Assembly: GCA_900547475.1 (NCBI GenBank)
Contig: URGW01000005.1
Location: forward strand, 62,001 to 126,000
DNA length: 64,000 nucleotides
Reading direction: 5' to 3'
Source: an uncultured Clostridium sp.
GTDB taxonomy: Bacteria > Bacillota > Clostridia > Clostridiales > Clostridiaceae
This document shows, in pieces, positions 47,036-57,351 of this stretch (within the stretch, counting starts at the first letter, position 1; each line of letters starts with the position of its first letter). The notes under the pieces are model-generated. The model did not search any database and was not told the origin of the DNA. It saw nothing but the letters and a program-made list of their open reading frames with translations. Both the position numbers and the translations under genes were made by a program.

Positions 47036-49006
47036 TTATTCATCTTTAAGCTTATTAATCATATCCCTAAGTTCAGCAGCTCTTTCAAATTGAAGATTTT
47101 TAGCTGCATCTTTCATTTCTTCTGTGTATTGTTTAATTAACTTCTTCTTATCTTTAGCAGTTAACTCAACAGCATCCTCCATATTATAGTCTGCAGACTC
47201 TTCTGCAACCTTTGTTGCTTCAATTACAGCTCTTATATCCTTAATAATAGTTTTAGGTATAATTCCATGCTCTTCATTATACTTAATTTGAATTTCTCTT
47301 CTTCTATTAGTTTCATTAATAGATCTATCCATTGATCCAGTCATTTTATCGGCATACATTATAACCTTACTTTCTGAATTTCTTGCTGCTCTTCCTATTG
47401 TTTGAATCATTGAGGTTTCTGAACGTAAGAATCCTTCCTTATCTGCATCTAAAATTGCAACCAATGCAACTTCCGGTATATCTAGACCTTCTCTTAATAG
47501 ATTTATTCCTACAAGAACATCAAATTCTCCTAATCTTAAATCTCTTATTATTTCCATTCTTTCAATGGTTTTTATGTCTGAATGCATATATGTAGTTTTA
47601 ACTCCCAATTCAGTTAAATACTTAGTTAAGTCTTCTGCCATTCTCTTAGTTAAAGTTGTTACTAAAGTTCTAAATCCTCTTTCTGTTGTTTTTAATATTT
47701 CAGCATAAAGATCATCTATTTGACCTGTTACTGGTCTTATTTCAACTACTGGATCTAATAATCCTGTTGGTCTAATTATTTGTTCTGCTATATTAGTTGA
47801 ATGATCTAATTCATACTGAGCTGGAGTAGCTGATACAAAAACAACTTGATTTACCTTCTTTTCAAACTCAGTAAATTTTAACGGTCTATTATCATAAGCA
47901 CATGGAAGCCTAAATCCATACTCAACTAATGTATCTTTTCTAGATCTATCACCTGCATACATTGCTCTACATTGTGGTAATGTAACATGACTTTCATCTA
48001 TAAACATTAAATAATCATCTGGAAAGTAATCTAATAATGTCTTAGGTGGAGTACCTGGTGCTCTTCCATCTAATACTCTTGAATAATTTTCTATCCCACT
48101 ACAATATCCCATTTCTTTAATCATTTCTATATCATAATTAGTTCTTTGTCTTAATCTTTGAGCTTCTAACAACTTATCTTGTGATGTTAATTCTCTTAAT
48201 CTATCTTCAAGTTCATCTTCTATTTCTTTTATTGCCTTATCTAAAGTTTCTTGTGATGCAGCAAAGTGAGATGCTGGGAATATAGCAACATGCTCTCTTT
48301 CCCCTAATATCTTTCCTGTTAAAACATCAAACTCTCTTATCCTATCTATTTCATCACCAAAGAATTCAATTCTAATTCCTTTTGTGGAAGATGAAGCTGG
48401 AATAATATCTAAAGAATCTCCTCTTACTCTAAAAGTACCTCTTGAAAAATCAATATCATTTCTTTCATATTGAATTTCTATAAGTTTCTTTATTATCTCA
48501 TCTCTATCCTTCTCCATGCCTACTCTTAAAGAAATAGTAAGTTTTTTATATTCATCCGGATTACCTAATCCATAAATACAAGAAACTGAAGCTACTATTA
48601 TTACATCTCTTCTTTCAAATAGTGCTGATGTAGCAGAGTGTCTTAACTTATCTATTTCATCATTTATAGATGCATCTTTTTCAATAAATGTATCAGTTTG
48701 AGGAACATATGCCTCTGGTTGATAATAATCATAATAAGAAACAAAATATTCAACTATATTATCCGGGAAAAATTCCTTAAACTCAGAACATAATTGTGCT
48801 GCTAAAGTTTTGTTATGTGCTAAAACTATAGTTGGCTTTTGCACCTTTTCAATTATATTCGCCATAGTATATGTTTTCCCTGAACCTGTTACCCCTAAAA
48901 GAGTTTGATATTTCTCATTATTATTTATACCATTTGCTAAACTTTCAATTGCTGCTGGCTGATCTCCTGTTGGTTCAAATTTAGAATGAATCTTAAATTC
49001 TCCCAT
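47036..49006 (-). CDS. uvrB: Excinuclease ABC subunit B
   Basis: 656-residue helicase-like core of nucleotide excision repair. Walker A is GVTGSGKTYTMA near residue 40. The beta-hairpin YYDYYQPEAYVPQTDTF inserts into DNA, DESHVTLPQ is the DEAD-like box, and IGRAARNSESKVIMY is helicase motif VI. The C-terminal UVR motif (MKDAAKNLQFERAAELRD) contacts UvrC. It stands alone between the signalling cluster and the PDZ/CtpA genes. GGAGGTGA supports the start. Confidence 0.97.
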   Translation of the reverse strand: MGEFKIHSKFEPTGDQPAAIESLANGINNNEKYQTLLGVTGSGKTYTMANIIEKVQKPTIVLAHNKTLAAQLCSEFKEFFPDNIVEYFVSYYDYYQPEAYVPQTDTFIEKDASINDEIDKLRHSATSALFERRDVIIVASVSCIYGLGNPDEYKKLTISLRVGMEKDRDEIIKKLIEIQYERNDIDFSRGTFRVRGDSLDIIPASSSTKGIRIEFFGDEIDRIREFDVLTGKILGEREHVAIFPASHFAASQETLDKAIKEIEDELEDRLRELTSQDKLLEAQRLRQRTNYDIEMIKEMGYCSGIENYSRVLDGRAPGTPPKTLLDYFPDDYLMFIDESHVTLPQCRAMYAGDRSRKDTLVEYGFRLPCAYDNRPLKFTEFEKKVNQVVFVSATPAQYELDHSTNIAEQIIRPTGLLDPVVEIRPVTGQIDDLYAEILKTTERGFRTLVTTLTKRMAEDLTKYLTELGVKTTYMHSDIKTIERMEIIRDLRLGEFDVLVGINLLREGLDIPEVALVAILDADKEGFLRSETSMIQTIGRAARNSESKVIMYADKMTGSMDRSINETNRRREIQIKYNEEHGIIPKTIIKDIRAVIEATKVAEESADYNMEDAVELTAKDKKKLIKQYTEEMKDAAKNLQFERAAELRDMINKLKDE

Positions 49007-49065
49007 ATACTCACCTCCAAATTATTACTTATTAAGAAAATAGAGACTAACATCTAAGCTAATCT

Positions 49066-50334
49066 CTACTTTTTATTCTTAAGCTCATTTATTATATTTT
49101 TTAAATCATCTGGTTTTATTTCAAACATATCTTCTCTTTTAACCATCTTAGGAACTAATAGAAGACCTAACCTTTTATTTCTAGGTTGTATAATATATTC
49201 TAATACTTGTCCCGAATTATTTTTAACTTTCATTGGAACCTTAAGTATACTATCTCTAGCAGCCTTAAAAATATCTCCTTCTGATTTTATATTTTGTCCA
49301 TTAATTTCTATTATTTTATCTCCACGTTTAATTCCTACTTCATATGCTGGTGAATTAGGTGTAACTTCAAGAACCATTATTCCTTCATCATCACTTACAT
49401 ATAAGCATTCACCTTTCTTTTCAACACTATATTCATATCTCATTATCAATTCAAAAGCTAATGGTGTATATATTAGAGCTATTATTTGTCCTAATATATT
49501 AATGCTAGCTAACTGTGCAACTAAAGAAACTGATATACCATATATTAAAATAGCAATACCACACCTTAATGACTTAGTTTTCTTCTCTTGGGTAAATGTA
49601 ACATTACTATAACCCATTATTCCATACAAAGGAATACTTGCTATCATTGCAGTAGCTAATAAAGATACTATTGATTTATTATTTATAATAGGCCACCATG
49701 ATGCTATATTAGAATAAATTGATTCTTCACCCACTACACTATTTGTAAAAATCATAAGTATTGCAACAGGTATTGGCCAATATCTATTAAACGAAAACCC
49801 TCCAACTATTTTTTCTTCTTTCTTTGTAAATACAGGTATTGCTCCTCTACTTCCATCAAATATAATTAAAAATCCTTCTAATATGTATATTACTCCTACG
49901 AAAGTCATCAGTGATAATATATCAGTATTTAAAAACAGTTTCATTTCAGTAATATTACTTATAAACTTTAAAACAATACCTATAGCACCTAATATAGCTG
50001 TGGAGTATGCATATGATATATATTTCTTTTTATAAAATAAAGATAATATTGATATCATAAATATAAACTCTATTCCAGAGCTTTCACTAAACGTGACTCC
50101 AAGTATAGATAATATTACACTTCCAATTGCACCTGCTAATATTCCTAATACAACTTGAGATAATGTAAGTTCTAGAGGGGTATTTAACCCCTCTCCTAAT
50201 GTCATTTTTTGAATAGAAACTATTCTAACATTTTTAAAATAAAATATTATCCCAAACACTAAAAGCATAACTAAATGCATTGGCTCAATTATTGCTGTTG
50301 CTACAGACTTTAAACTATGAATTATTAAATCCAT
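49066..50334 (-). CDS. Multi-spanning membrane protein with a C-terminal PDZ domain
   Basis: 422 residues. Around ten membrane segments are followed by a single PDZ domain (about 310-385; GIMVLEVTPNSPAYEVGIKR, GDKIIEINGQNI). It lies 14 bases after the S41 peptidase gene, and the two are almost certainly co-transcribed. Similar PDZ proteins beside CtpA-type proteases and FtsEX are seen in Gram-positive genomes. The function is undefined; a protease adaptor or cell-envelope scaffold is plausible. Confidence 0.82.
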   Translation of the reverse strand: MDLIIHSLKSVATAIIEPMHLVMLLVFGIIFYFKNVRIVSIQKMTLGEGLNTPLELTLSQVVLGILAGAIGSVILSILGVTFSESSGIEFIFMISILSLFYKKKYISYAYSTAILGAIGIVLKFISNITEMKLFLNTDILSLMTFVGVIYILEGFLIIFDGSRGAIPVFTKKEEKIVGGFSFNRYWPIPVAILMIFTNSVVGEESIYSNIASWWPIINNKSIVSLLATAMIASIPLYGIMGYSNVTFTQEKKTKSLRCGIAILIYGISVSLVAQLASINILGQIIALIYTPLAFELIMRYEYSVEKKGECLYVSDDEGIMVLEVTPNSPAYEVGIKRGDKIIEINGQNIKSEGDIFKAARDSILKVPMKVKNNSGQVLEYIIQPRNKRLGLLLVPKMVKREDMFEIKPDDLKNIINELKNKK

Positions 50335-50348
50335 TCTGAGCCTCCTAA

Positions 50349-51614
50349 TTAATTCTTCTCTCTTACTACCTCTAAAGCTTTTTGAAATTGTGGATCAATA
50401 CTTCTATCATAATCCATTTCTAATACTTCTTGTGGAATTTCTACAACTACATCTGGCTCTATTCCTGTACCATGAATATTTTCACCATTTGGTGTATAAT
50501 ACTTAGATGTTGTAACTTTAAGTCCTCCCATATCATTAGGTAAAACCTTAAGTTGTTGCACTATCCCTTTACCAAACGTCGTTGTTCCAATTATTGTTGC
50601 AGCTTCATGATCTCTTAAAGCCCCAGTTACAACTTCTGAAGCACTAGCACTTCCACCATCAACAAGTACTACTAATGGCATTCCAATAGCATCTCCGCCT
50701 ATTGAATTTGATATTACCTTCTTGTTATACTTGTCAATTGTATAAGTAACTACTTCTCCTTCTGGAATAAAATTAGAAGCTATTTCAACACATTCATTTA
50801 AGTATCCACCTGGGTTGCCTCTTAAATCTAATATTAGTTTTTTCATTCCTTGTTGTTTTAATTCATTTAATTTTTCACTAAACTTATCACTTACTTCTTC
50901 ATCGCTAAAAGTTGTTATTTGAATATATCCTATTCCATCTTCTAGGATTTCACCTTTTACTGACTCAGTCTTTATTTCCGCTCTTACTATTTCAACTTCA
51001 AATGGCTCATCTACACCTTCACGTTTAATAGTTAAAGTAACTGGAACACCTTCTTCTCCTCTAACTCTAGATACAACTGCTTCTGTATTTAAATCTGTAA
51101 CCTCATAATCATCAACCTTTAATATTATATCTCCAGCTTTTAATCCTGCTTTTTCTGATGGTGATCCTTCAACTGGAGCTATTATAGTTACATTATCATC
51201 TCTAACTCCTATTTGAGCTCCTATTCCATAGAAACTTCCTTGACTTGATTCCATAAATGTTGTAAATTCCTCTTTATCCATATAAACAGTATATGGATCT
51301 CCTATAGCTTCAGCCATACCTTTCATAGCACCTTCTAAAAGTTTCTCATCATCTATCTCTCCATCATACATCGAAAATAACATACTTCGTAGATTAAATA
51401 GATTAGAATATTTTTCAGTATCTTGAATATCTTCTAAATCGGCAACAGCATTTTCAGGTACTGACCCCATTATAAACCCTTTAATGGCAAGTGCATTTCC
51501 TAGATAAAATACTCCTCCATATGTTATTAATAATACCAATAATAAAATTAAGTATTTAAATACCTTCCCTCCAATTTTTCTAGGCTTTCTCTCTTCTTCA
51601 TTAAAATTCTCCAT
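50349..51614 (-). CDS. C-terminal processing protease (S41 family)
   Basis: 421 residues. An N-terminal membrane anchor (about 17-40) precedes a PDZ domain (about 125-205; GFYGIGAQIG is the family start). The catalytic domain has the serine in DGGSASASEVVTGAL and the lysine in TTTFGKGIVQQ, and LDLRGNPGGYLNE is also typical. It cleaves exported proteins at the outer face of the membrane. It follows ftsEX after a terminator, as in other Firmicutes where CtpA-like proteases are near ftsX. AAAGGAG supports the start. Confidence 0.93.
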   Translation of the reverse strand: MENFNEEERKPRKIGGKVFKYLILLLVLLITYGGVFYLGNALAIKGFIMGSVPENAVADLEDIQDTEKYSNLFNLRSMLFSMYDGEIDDEKLLEGAMKGMAEAIGDPYTVYMDKEEFTTFMESSQGSFYGIGAQIGVRDDNVTIIAPVEGSPSEKAGLKAGDIILKVDDYEVTDLNTEAVVSRVRGEEGVPVTLTIKREGVDEPFEVEIVRAEIKTESVKGEILEDGIGYIQITTFSDEEVSDKFSEKLNELKQQGMKKLILDLRGNPGGYLNECVEIASNFIPEGEVVTYTIDKYNKKVISNSIGGDAIGMPLVVLVDGGSASASEVVTGALRDHEAATIIGTTTFGKGIVQQLKVLPNDMGGLKVTTSKYYTPNGENIHGTGIEPDVVVEIPQEVLEMDYDRSIDPQFQKALEVVREKN

Positions 51615-51673
51615 AAATACTCCTTTCTTTTTATATAAAATAACTTATATTATTTAAATTTCCCTTTATTTAC

Positions 51674-51717
51674 TTAAAACTACAACCCAGAACCAAAGTA
51701 ATGAGTTGTAGTTTTAA
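51674..51717 (-). terminator. Terminator of ftsEX
   Basis: TTAAAACTACAAC and GTTGTAGTTTTAA form a perfect 13-base-pair stem with an 18-base loop, about 50 bases after the ftsX stop codon. The T run is short. Confidence 0.7.
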
Positions 51718-51764
51718 AATAATTTCTATATATTTATTTTTACCTATTTAACAAATTCTATATA

Positions 51765-52655
51765 CTAAACAACTAAGAATTTTCTTAATGCAAATATACT
51801 TCCTATTGCTCCAACTACTATACCGCCTCCAACAAAGCAAGCTAATAAAGTTGTTAAAACAAATTGTGGTTGTACTAAGTTTACTATAAACATAGATGAA
51901 ACAATCCATTTAAATACTCCATTATATGTAAAGTACAATATTATACTTGATGCTAATGAACCTACTGCACCGATTATTATCCCCTCAATAACAAAAGGCC
52001 ATCTAATAAACCAGTCTGTTGCACCAACAAACTTCATTATTCCAACTTCTCTTCTTCTTGAATAAACTGTAAGTTTTATTGTATTCATTATTAAGAATAC
52101 TGATACACCTATAAATACTGCAAATAATCCTATTCCTACTATTTGAACTACATTAACAAACTTACTTATTGTGTTAATTACATCTTGTTGATTTCCTATT
52201 CCTTCAACACCAGTCATACTTTCTACTGATTTAGTAACTTCATCAGCATATGAAGGATCTTTTAAGTTAACTATAAATGAACTTGGTAATGGATTATTCG
52301 TTAAATCATAACCTTCTAATAATCCGGCATTACTTCCTAAGTTTTCTTTTAAATTTAAAAATGCTTCATCTTTAGATTCATATGTAACTTCACTAACTTG
52401 TTCATTTTCCATCAACTTAAGTTCTATTTCTTTTTGATCAACTAATTTTATGTCTTCATTTAAATATACTTGAATTTGAATTTTAGATGCTACATCTTCA
52501 ATACTTTTATTAAAATTTAATGCTAATAGAGTAAATGTACCAAATACGAAAAAAGTTATTAATACAGTTATCATAGCAGCAACACTGATTGTCCTATTTC
52601 TTTTTATGCTTTTTAAAGCATCTACTATAAAATAATTTAACGTGCTAATTTTCAT
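51765..52655 (-). CDS. ftsX: Cell division protein FtsX
   Basis: 296-residue permease-like partner of FtsE. There are four membrane segments: one near residues 22-45, then an extracellular domain to about 165, then three close to the C-terminus. The FtsX signature RRREVGIMKFVGATDWFIRWPF is present. In Gram-positives the complex activates peptidoglycan hydrolases and affects division and sporulation. The start at 52655 overlaps the end of ftsE (ATGAAAATTAG), and the upstream AAAGGGG supports it; the longer frame to 52679 would begin inside ftsE. Confidence 0.95.
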   Translation of the reverse strand: MKISTLNYFIVDALKSIKRNRTISVAAMITVLITFFVFGTFTLLALNFNKSIEDVASKIQIQVYLNEDIKLVDQKEIELKLMENEQVSEVTYESKDEAFLNLKENLGSNAGLLEGYDLTNNPLPSSFIVNLKDPSYADEVTKSVESMTGVEGIGNQQDVINTISKFVNVVQIVGIGLFAVFIGVSVFLIMNTIKLTVYSRRREVGIMKFVGATDWFIRWPFVIEGIIIGAVGSLASSIILYFTYNGVFKWIVSSMFIVNLVQPQFVLTTLLACFVGGGIVVGAIGSIFALRKFLVV

Positions 52656-53331
52656 TCTCGTACATCCCCTTTCTATCATCTCTTACAACCATTCCCTTAT
52701 CAATAGCTATAACTCTCTTTTGCATATTATCTACTATATCTTTTGCATGAGTTGCCATTAATATAGTTGTTCCTGCTCTATTTATGTCCTCTAACAATCC
52801 CATTATTTCTTTTGCTGTTTCTGGGTCTAAGTTACCTGTAGGCTCATCAGCTATTAAAACCGATGGATTATTAACTATCGCTCTTGCTAAAGATACCCTT
52901 TGTTGTTCTCCTCCTGATAACTCATTAGGAAACATTTTATATTTATGAGATAAACCTACTAGAGATAATACCATAGGTACTCTTCTTCTTATTTCTCTTT
53001 GAGATGCTTCTACTACTCTCATTGCAAATGCAACATTTTCATATACATTTAAAGTAGGTATTAATCTAAAATCTTGAAATACCATTCCGATTTTTCTTCT
53101 GTAATATGGTATCTGCTTTCTAGTTACCTTAGATAATTCTTTATCAGCTACTATAATCTCTCCCATTGTTGGGTCTACTTCTTTTAATAACATTTTTATA
53201 AAAGTAGACTTACCTGCACCAGATGGCCCAACTAAGAAAACAAAATCTCCTGACTCTATCTTTATATTTACATTTGATAACGCTTTAACATTGTTATCAT
53301 ATATCTTGGACACGTCCTTAAATTCTATCAT
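52645..53331 (-). CDS. ftsE: Cell division ATP-binding protein FtsE
   Basis: 228 residues. Walker A is GPSGAGKSTFIK, signature LSGGEQQRVSLARA, Walker B VLIADEPTGNLD and switch histidine in LMATHAKDIVD. The FtsE-typical MVFQDFRLIPTLNVYENVAFA Q-loop region is present. ATP binding drives FtsX and the hydrolases it controls. A GTG at 53340 is in frame, but AGAGGTG is well spaced to the ATG at 53331 (MIEFKDVSKIY). It overlaps ftsX, so the two are coupled. Confidence 0.96.
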   Translation of the reverse strand: MIEFKDVSKIYDNNVKALSNVNIKIESGDFVFLVGPSGAGKSTFIKMLLKEVDPTMGEIIVADKELSKVTRKQIPYYRRKIGMVFQDFRLIPTLNVYENVAFAMRVVEASQREIRRRVPMVLSLVGLSHKYKMFPNELSGGEQQRVSLARAIVNNPSVLIADEPTGNLDPETAKEIMGLLEDINRAGTTILMATHAKDIVDNMQKRVIAIDKGMVVRDDRKGMYENEN

Positions 53332-53448
53332 AAATAACACCTCTTACAACTTTAACTTTAATAACTTTAAAAACTATAAAGCCATTATATCATACTAAAA
53401 GCTATAATACCAATATTAAAGGGCTATTTACCTCATTTTACTATATTT

Positions 53449-54288
53449 TTATTGAAAATCTGTAAATCCTTTTCCTAATACTTCTGTTGATTCATTAACA
53501 GTTAAAAATGCATCTGGATCTATTTCTTTCACATCTTTTTTTAAGGCTATGAACTCACTTGAACTTAATACTGTGTATATTATTTTTACATCACTTCCAG
53601 TATATCCACCATTTCCATTAAGTACTGTACACCCTCTATCAATTTTTTTAATTATGTGATTAACTATTGCTTTCTCTTTTGATGTTATTATAAATACTTG
53701 CTTACAGCTATTAAATCCATCTATAAATTTATCTATAACTAAACCTATTAAAATAACACTAAAGAATCCAAATAATCCTTTGTCTACACCAAATACACTA
53801 ATTGCTAATATACAAACAGATGAATCTGTAAGTAATACTGATATTCCTATTCCAATTGGAGTAAATTTACTAATAATTGCAGCTATAATACTAGTTCCTC
53901 CCGTAGACGCACCTTGATGAAAAACAATAGCTGCTCCCATTCCTAAAATTATTGATCCAAAAAAACTAGCTAAAAACATATTTTCAGTTAAAACTCCTGG
54001 CGTAAAAAACTTTTCAATTATCCACATAAATACTGAAAGCATTATTGTTGCATAAATACTTTTTGCTCCAAATGATTTTCCTAAAACAAGAAATGCCAAT
54101 ATAAAAAGGAAAACATTAAGAACCAATACAACTATACTAGTATCTAAGCCTATTAATTTATTTATTACTAATCCTATACCAGATACTCCCCCTGCAGCTA
54201 TATCTGCTGGAAAGAAAAAATACTCTAATGCTATTGCTGTTAATGCTATTCCTATTGTTGTTAATAAATATTCTTTAATCTTTTGCAT
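53449..54288 (-). CDS. YitT-family membrane protein (copy 1)
   Basis: 279 residues. Five to six membrane segments form the YitT/DUF161 part (AAGGVSGIGLVINKL; GASTGGTSIIAAII). A C-terminal DUF2179 domain follows (GCTVLNGNGGYTGSDVKIIYTVL), a small alpha/beta fold thought to be regulatory. The function is unknown. It lies 23 bases after a close paralogue with the same layout, which points to tandem duplication and probable co-transcription. Confidence 0.88.
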   Translation of the reverse strand: MQKIKEYLLTTIGIALTAIALEYFFFPADIAAGGVSGIGLVINKLIGLDTSIVVLVLNVFLFILAFLVLGKSFGAKSIYATIMLSVFMWIIEKFFTPGVLTENMFLASFFGSIILGMGAAIVFHQGASTGGTSIIAAIISKFTPIGIGISVLLTDSSVCILAISVFGVDKGLFGFFSVILIGLVIDKFIDGFNSCKQVFIITSKEKAIVNHIIKKIDRGCTVLNGNGGYTGSDVKIIYTVLSSSEFIALKKDVKEIDPDAFLTVNESTEVLGKGFTDFQ

Positions 54289-54311
54289 AATTATCTCCTA
54301 TCTTTCATTTT

Positions 54312-55163
54312 TTAATCTTCATCTATAAACTTAAATCCTTCTCCCATAACCTCATGGACCTCTCCAACTGTAATAAATGCATTTTTATCAATACTACTAA
54401 TATGTTTTTTTAGTTTTATAAATTCACTTCTATCCAATACTGTATATAATAGTGATGTATCTTTACCAGTAAACCCACCAATACCTTTTATAAAGGTGCA
54501 TCCTCTTTCTAAGTCATTTAATATATATTCACTTATTTCTTTATTTCTATGACTTATTATTGTAATTTCACTTTTAACCTTAAAACCAGCTATTATCTTA
54601 TCTATAACAACACCATTTACTATAACAGATAATAATCCATACAGTCCTACATTTATACCAAATGTTATTGCCCCTAATAGAGTAACTAAAAAATCAACCA
54701 TAAGCAATGATTTTCCTATATTAAAATGAAAAAATTTATTTAATATTTTAGCTATTATATCTGTTCCTCCACTTGATGCATTAGCATTAAATACTATTGC
54801 CATTCCTAAGGCTGCTATTAATGTCCCAAATATAGTGGCTAGCATTAAATCATTTGTTATGGTAAATGGAAGAAACTTCTGCATTACCCACATAGATGTG
54901 GATAACAAAAGACTACAATATATACTTTTAGCTCCAAACTTAGGTCCTATTGCTATTAATGCAATCACAAATAAAGTTGCATCCATAATAAGCACAAGTG
55001 GTCCAATTGATATAAATGGTATATAGTGATTTATAACAATTGCTAAACCAGTTATTCCTCCAGCTGCAATACTATTAGGTTCAAAAAAATATACAACTGA
55101 TATTGCAACTAAAAGTATTCCAATAGTTATTAATAAAAAATCCTTTAAATTATCTTTTCTCAT
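54312..55163 (-). CDS. YitT-family membrane protein (copy 2)
   Basis: 283 residues with the same architecture as the next gene: YitT membrane part (AAGGITGLAIVINHYI; NASSGGTDIIAKIL) and a C-terminal DUF2179 domain (GCTFIKGIGGFTGKDTSLL). The two copies share motif positions along their full length but are clearly diverged, so the duplication is not recent. AAGGAG supports the start. A transketolase terminator upstream suggests that the YitT pair has its own promoter around 55165-55265. Confidence 0.88.
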   Translation of the reverse strand: MRKDNLKDFLLITIGILLVAISVVYFFEPNSIAAGGITGLAIVINHYIPFISIGPLVLIMDATLFVIALIAIGPKFGAKSIYCSLLLSTSMWVMQKFLPFTITNDLMLATIFGTLIAALGMAIVFNANASSGGTDIIAKILNKFFHFNIGKSLLMVDFLVTLLGAITFGINVGLYGLLSVIVNGVVIDKIIAGFKVKSEITIISHRNKEISEYILNDLERGCTFIKGIGGFTGKDTSLLYTVLDRSEFIKLKKHISSIDKNAFITVGEVHEVMGEGFKFIDED

Positions 55164-55269
55164 AAAAAATACTCCTTACACATTTAAACTATTTGTATTA
55201 TTTTCCCTCACTCTACTCTTTTTATCCCAAATGATTTAATACACGTCACCATTATATACCTTTTTTAAC

Positions 55270-55304
55270 AACAAAAAAACTGCGATTTTTTTATCGCAGT
55301 TTTT
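55270..55304 (-). terminator. Terminator of the transketolase pair
   Basis: AAAAACTGCGAT/ATCGCAGTTTTT stem followed on the - strand by a T-rich stretch, 34 bases after the transketolase C-subunit stop codon. Confidence 0.88.
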
Positions 55305-55337
55305 AAGTGGTAAAATAGCTGTTTTGTGGTTTATAAT

Positions 55338-56282
55338 CTACTTTTTTAAAGTAATTGCTTGTTTAACTTTATTAACTATATCTTGTGATGTTAAGTTATA
55401 AGCCTTTAATAATTCATCCGGCTTACCACTTTCTCCAAAAGTATCATTAATTCCAACCTTTAAAACTGGTACTGGATATTTTTCAGTAATAACTTCTGCA
55501 ACTGCAGAACCTAATCCACCAATTATGCTATGTTCTTCAGCTGTTACTATAACTCCTGTTTCTTTAGCAGCTTCTATAATTAACTCATTATCTAAAGGTT
55601 TTATTGTGTGTATATTTATAACCTTAGCATCAATTCCTTCTTGTGCTAAAATTTCTTTTGCTTCTATAGCAGCATCAACCATAATTCCAGTTGCAACTAT
55701 AGTCACATCTTTACCTTCTGATACTACAACACCTTTTCCTAATTTGAATTCATAAGTATTTTCATCATTTATTACATTAACTGCAGCTCTTCCTAATCTT
55801 ACATAGCAAGGTCCATCATATTCAGCTATAGCCTTAATTGCAGCCATAGTTTCAACTGCATCTGCAGGTGAGATAACTACCATATTTGGTATACTTCTCA
55901 TTAATGATAAATCTTCAACAGTTTGGTGAGATGCACCATCTTCTCCAACTGTTAATCCAGCATGTGTAGCACAAACTTTAACATTTAATTTAGGATAACA
56001 GATTGAGTTTCTTATTTGTTCAAAAGCTCTACCTGCTGCAAACATTGCAAATGTACTTACATATGGAATTTTTCCACAAGTTGATAAACCTGCGGCAACT
56101 CCCATCATATTTCCTTCAGCAATTCCCATATTAAAAAATCTTTCTGGAGAAACGGCCTTAAAGTCAGCTGTCTTAGTAGATTTAGATAAATCCGCATCTA
56201 ATACTACTACATTTTCATTTTCTTTTGCTAATTCTGCTAATGCTTTTCCATATGCTTCTCTTGTAGCGATTTTCTTACTCAT
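55338..56282 (-). CDS. Transketolase, C-terminal subunit
   Basis: 314 residues corresponding to the pyrimidine-binding and C-terminal domains of transketolase. The glutamate that activates thiamine diphosphate lies in FFNMGIAEGNMMGVAAGL, and GLTVGEDGASHQ and AEEHSIIGGLGSAV are family blocks. It works with the N-terminal subunit encoded by the overlapping upstream gene (one-base TAATG overlap). Transfers two-carbon units in the non-oxidative pentose phosphate pathway. The split form is common in clostridia and archaea. Confidence 0.94.
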   Translation of the reverse strand: MSKKIATREAYGKALAELAKENENVVVLDADLSKSTKTADFKAVSPERFFNMGIAEGNMMGVAAGLSTCGKIPYVSTFAMFAAGRAFEQIRNSICYPKLNVKVCATHAGLTVGEDGASHQTVEDLSLMRSIPNMVVISPADAVETMAAIKAIAEYDGPCYVRLGRAAVNVINDENTYEFKLGKGVVVSEGKDVTIVATGIMVDAAIEAKEILAQEGIDAKVINIHTIKPLDNELIIEAAKETGVIVTAEEHSIIGGLGSAVAEVITEKYPVPVLKVGINDTFGESGKPDELLKAYNLTSQDIVNKVKQAITLKK

Positions 56283-57106
56283 TATCTGTCTCCTCCAATC
56301 TCAGCTAAAGCTTTTTCACATTGTTCCTTACTTGGTGCTGTACCATGCCATGCTGCTTCATTTTCCATAAATGATACACCTTTTCCTTTAACAGTTTTAC
56401 ATATAACTACTGTTGGCATACCCTTACATTCTTTTGCTTTTTCTATAGCATCTATTATTTCATTATAGTTATGTCCGTCAATAACTAATACATTCCAACC
56501 AAAAGCTTCAAACTTTTTATCTATTGGTGATGGATTCATAACATCTTCTATGTTTCCATCGATTTGTAGTCCATTAAAATCTACAAAAGCAGTTAAGTTA
56601 TCTAATTTATAGTGAGCTGCACACATAGAAGCTTCCCATACTTGACCTTCTTCTAATTCACCATCACCTAAAATAGTATATACTCTATATGCTTTGTTAT
56701 CTATTTTCCCTGCTAAAGCCATTCCTACAGCTGAAGAAATTCCTTGACCTAAAGAACCAGTTGACATATCTATTCCTGGTAAACACTTCATACTTGGATG
56801 ACCTTGTAATCTTGATCCAAACTTTCTTAAAGTACTTAATTCTTCTACTGGTAAGAATCCTTTTCTTGCTAATGCACTATATAAAACAGGTGCAGCATGA
56901 CCTTTTGACAATACAAATCTGTCCCTATCTGGATTCTTTGGATTGCTTGGATCTATATTCATTTCCTTAAAGAAAAGTGTAGTTACAATATCAGTTGCAG
57001 ATAAAGATCCACCTGGATGTCCTGATGCTGATTCTGTTAACATTGAAACTATATCTTTTCTGATTAGTTTAGATATTGATTTTAATTCTTCTACATTATT
57101 AACCAT
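56282..57106 (-). CDS. Transketolase, N-terminal subunit
   Basis: 274 residues covering the thiamine-diphosphate pyrophosphate domain. Key segments are ESASGHPGGSLSATDIV, DRFVLSKGHAAPVLY and the metal-binding GDGELEEGQVWEA with NGLQIDG downstream. It pairs with the C-terminal subunit gene. ACGGAGG precedes the ATG. mazF lies upstream, separated by a terminator, so the pair should have its own promoter near 57120-57290. Confidence 0.95.
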   Translation of the reverse strand: MVNNVEELKSISKLIRKDIVSMLTESASGHPGGSLSATDIVTTLFFKEMNIDPSNPKNPDRDRFVLSKGHAAPVLYSALARKGFLPVEELSTLRKFGSRLQGHPSMKCLPGIDMSTGSLGQGISSAVGMALAGKIDNKAYRVYTILGDGELEEGQVWEASMCAAHYKLDNLTAFVDFNGLQIDGNIEDVMNPSPIDKKFEAFGWNVLVIDGHNYNEIIDAIEKAKECKGMPTVVICKTVKGKGVSFMENEAAWHGTAPSKEQCEKALAEIGGDR

Positions 57107-57295
57107 TTAAAAGCCTCCGTCGTAACAATTTATATTAATATACTTTTATTATACTCTATAATTATGTAAATTACCCAAATTTATTTTAACATAAATTTTT
57201 TTATTTGTATACACTATTTTAAATTAAAGTATACATTATTGTTTTTAAATTGTATATCATATATAACATAAATTATAAAATATATTTATTTTTAA

Positions 57296-57330
57296 ACTAA
57301 AAAAAGACAAAGTGGTTATACTTTGTCTTA
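57296..57330 (-). terminator. Terminator of mazEF
   Basis: AAGACAAAGT/ACTTTGTCTT stem with a six-base loop and seven T on the - strand, about 20 bases after the mazF stop codon. Confidence 0.88.
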
Positions 57331-57351
57331 ATAATTGGTTAAATTAAATAT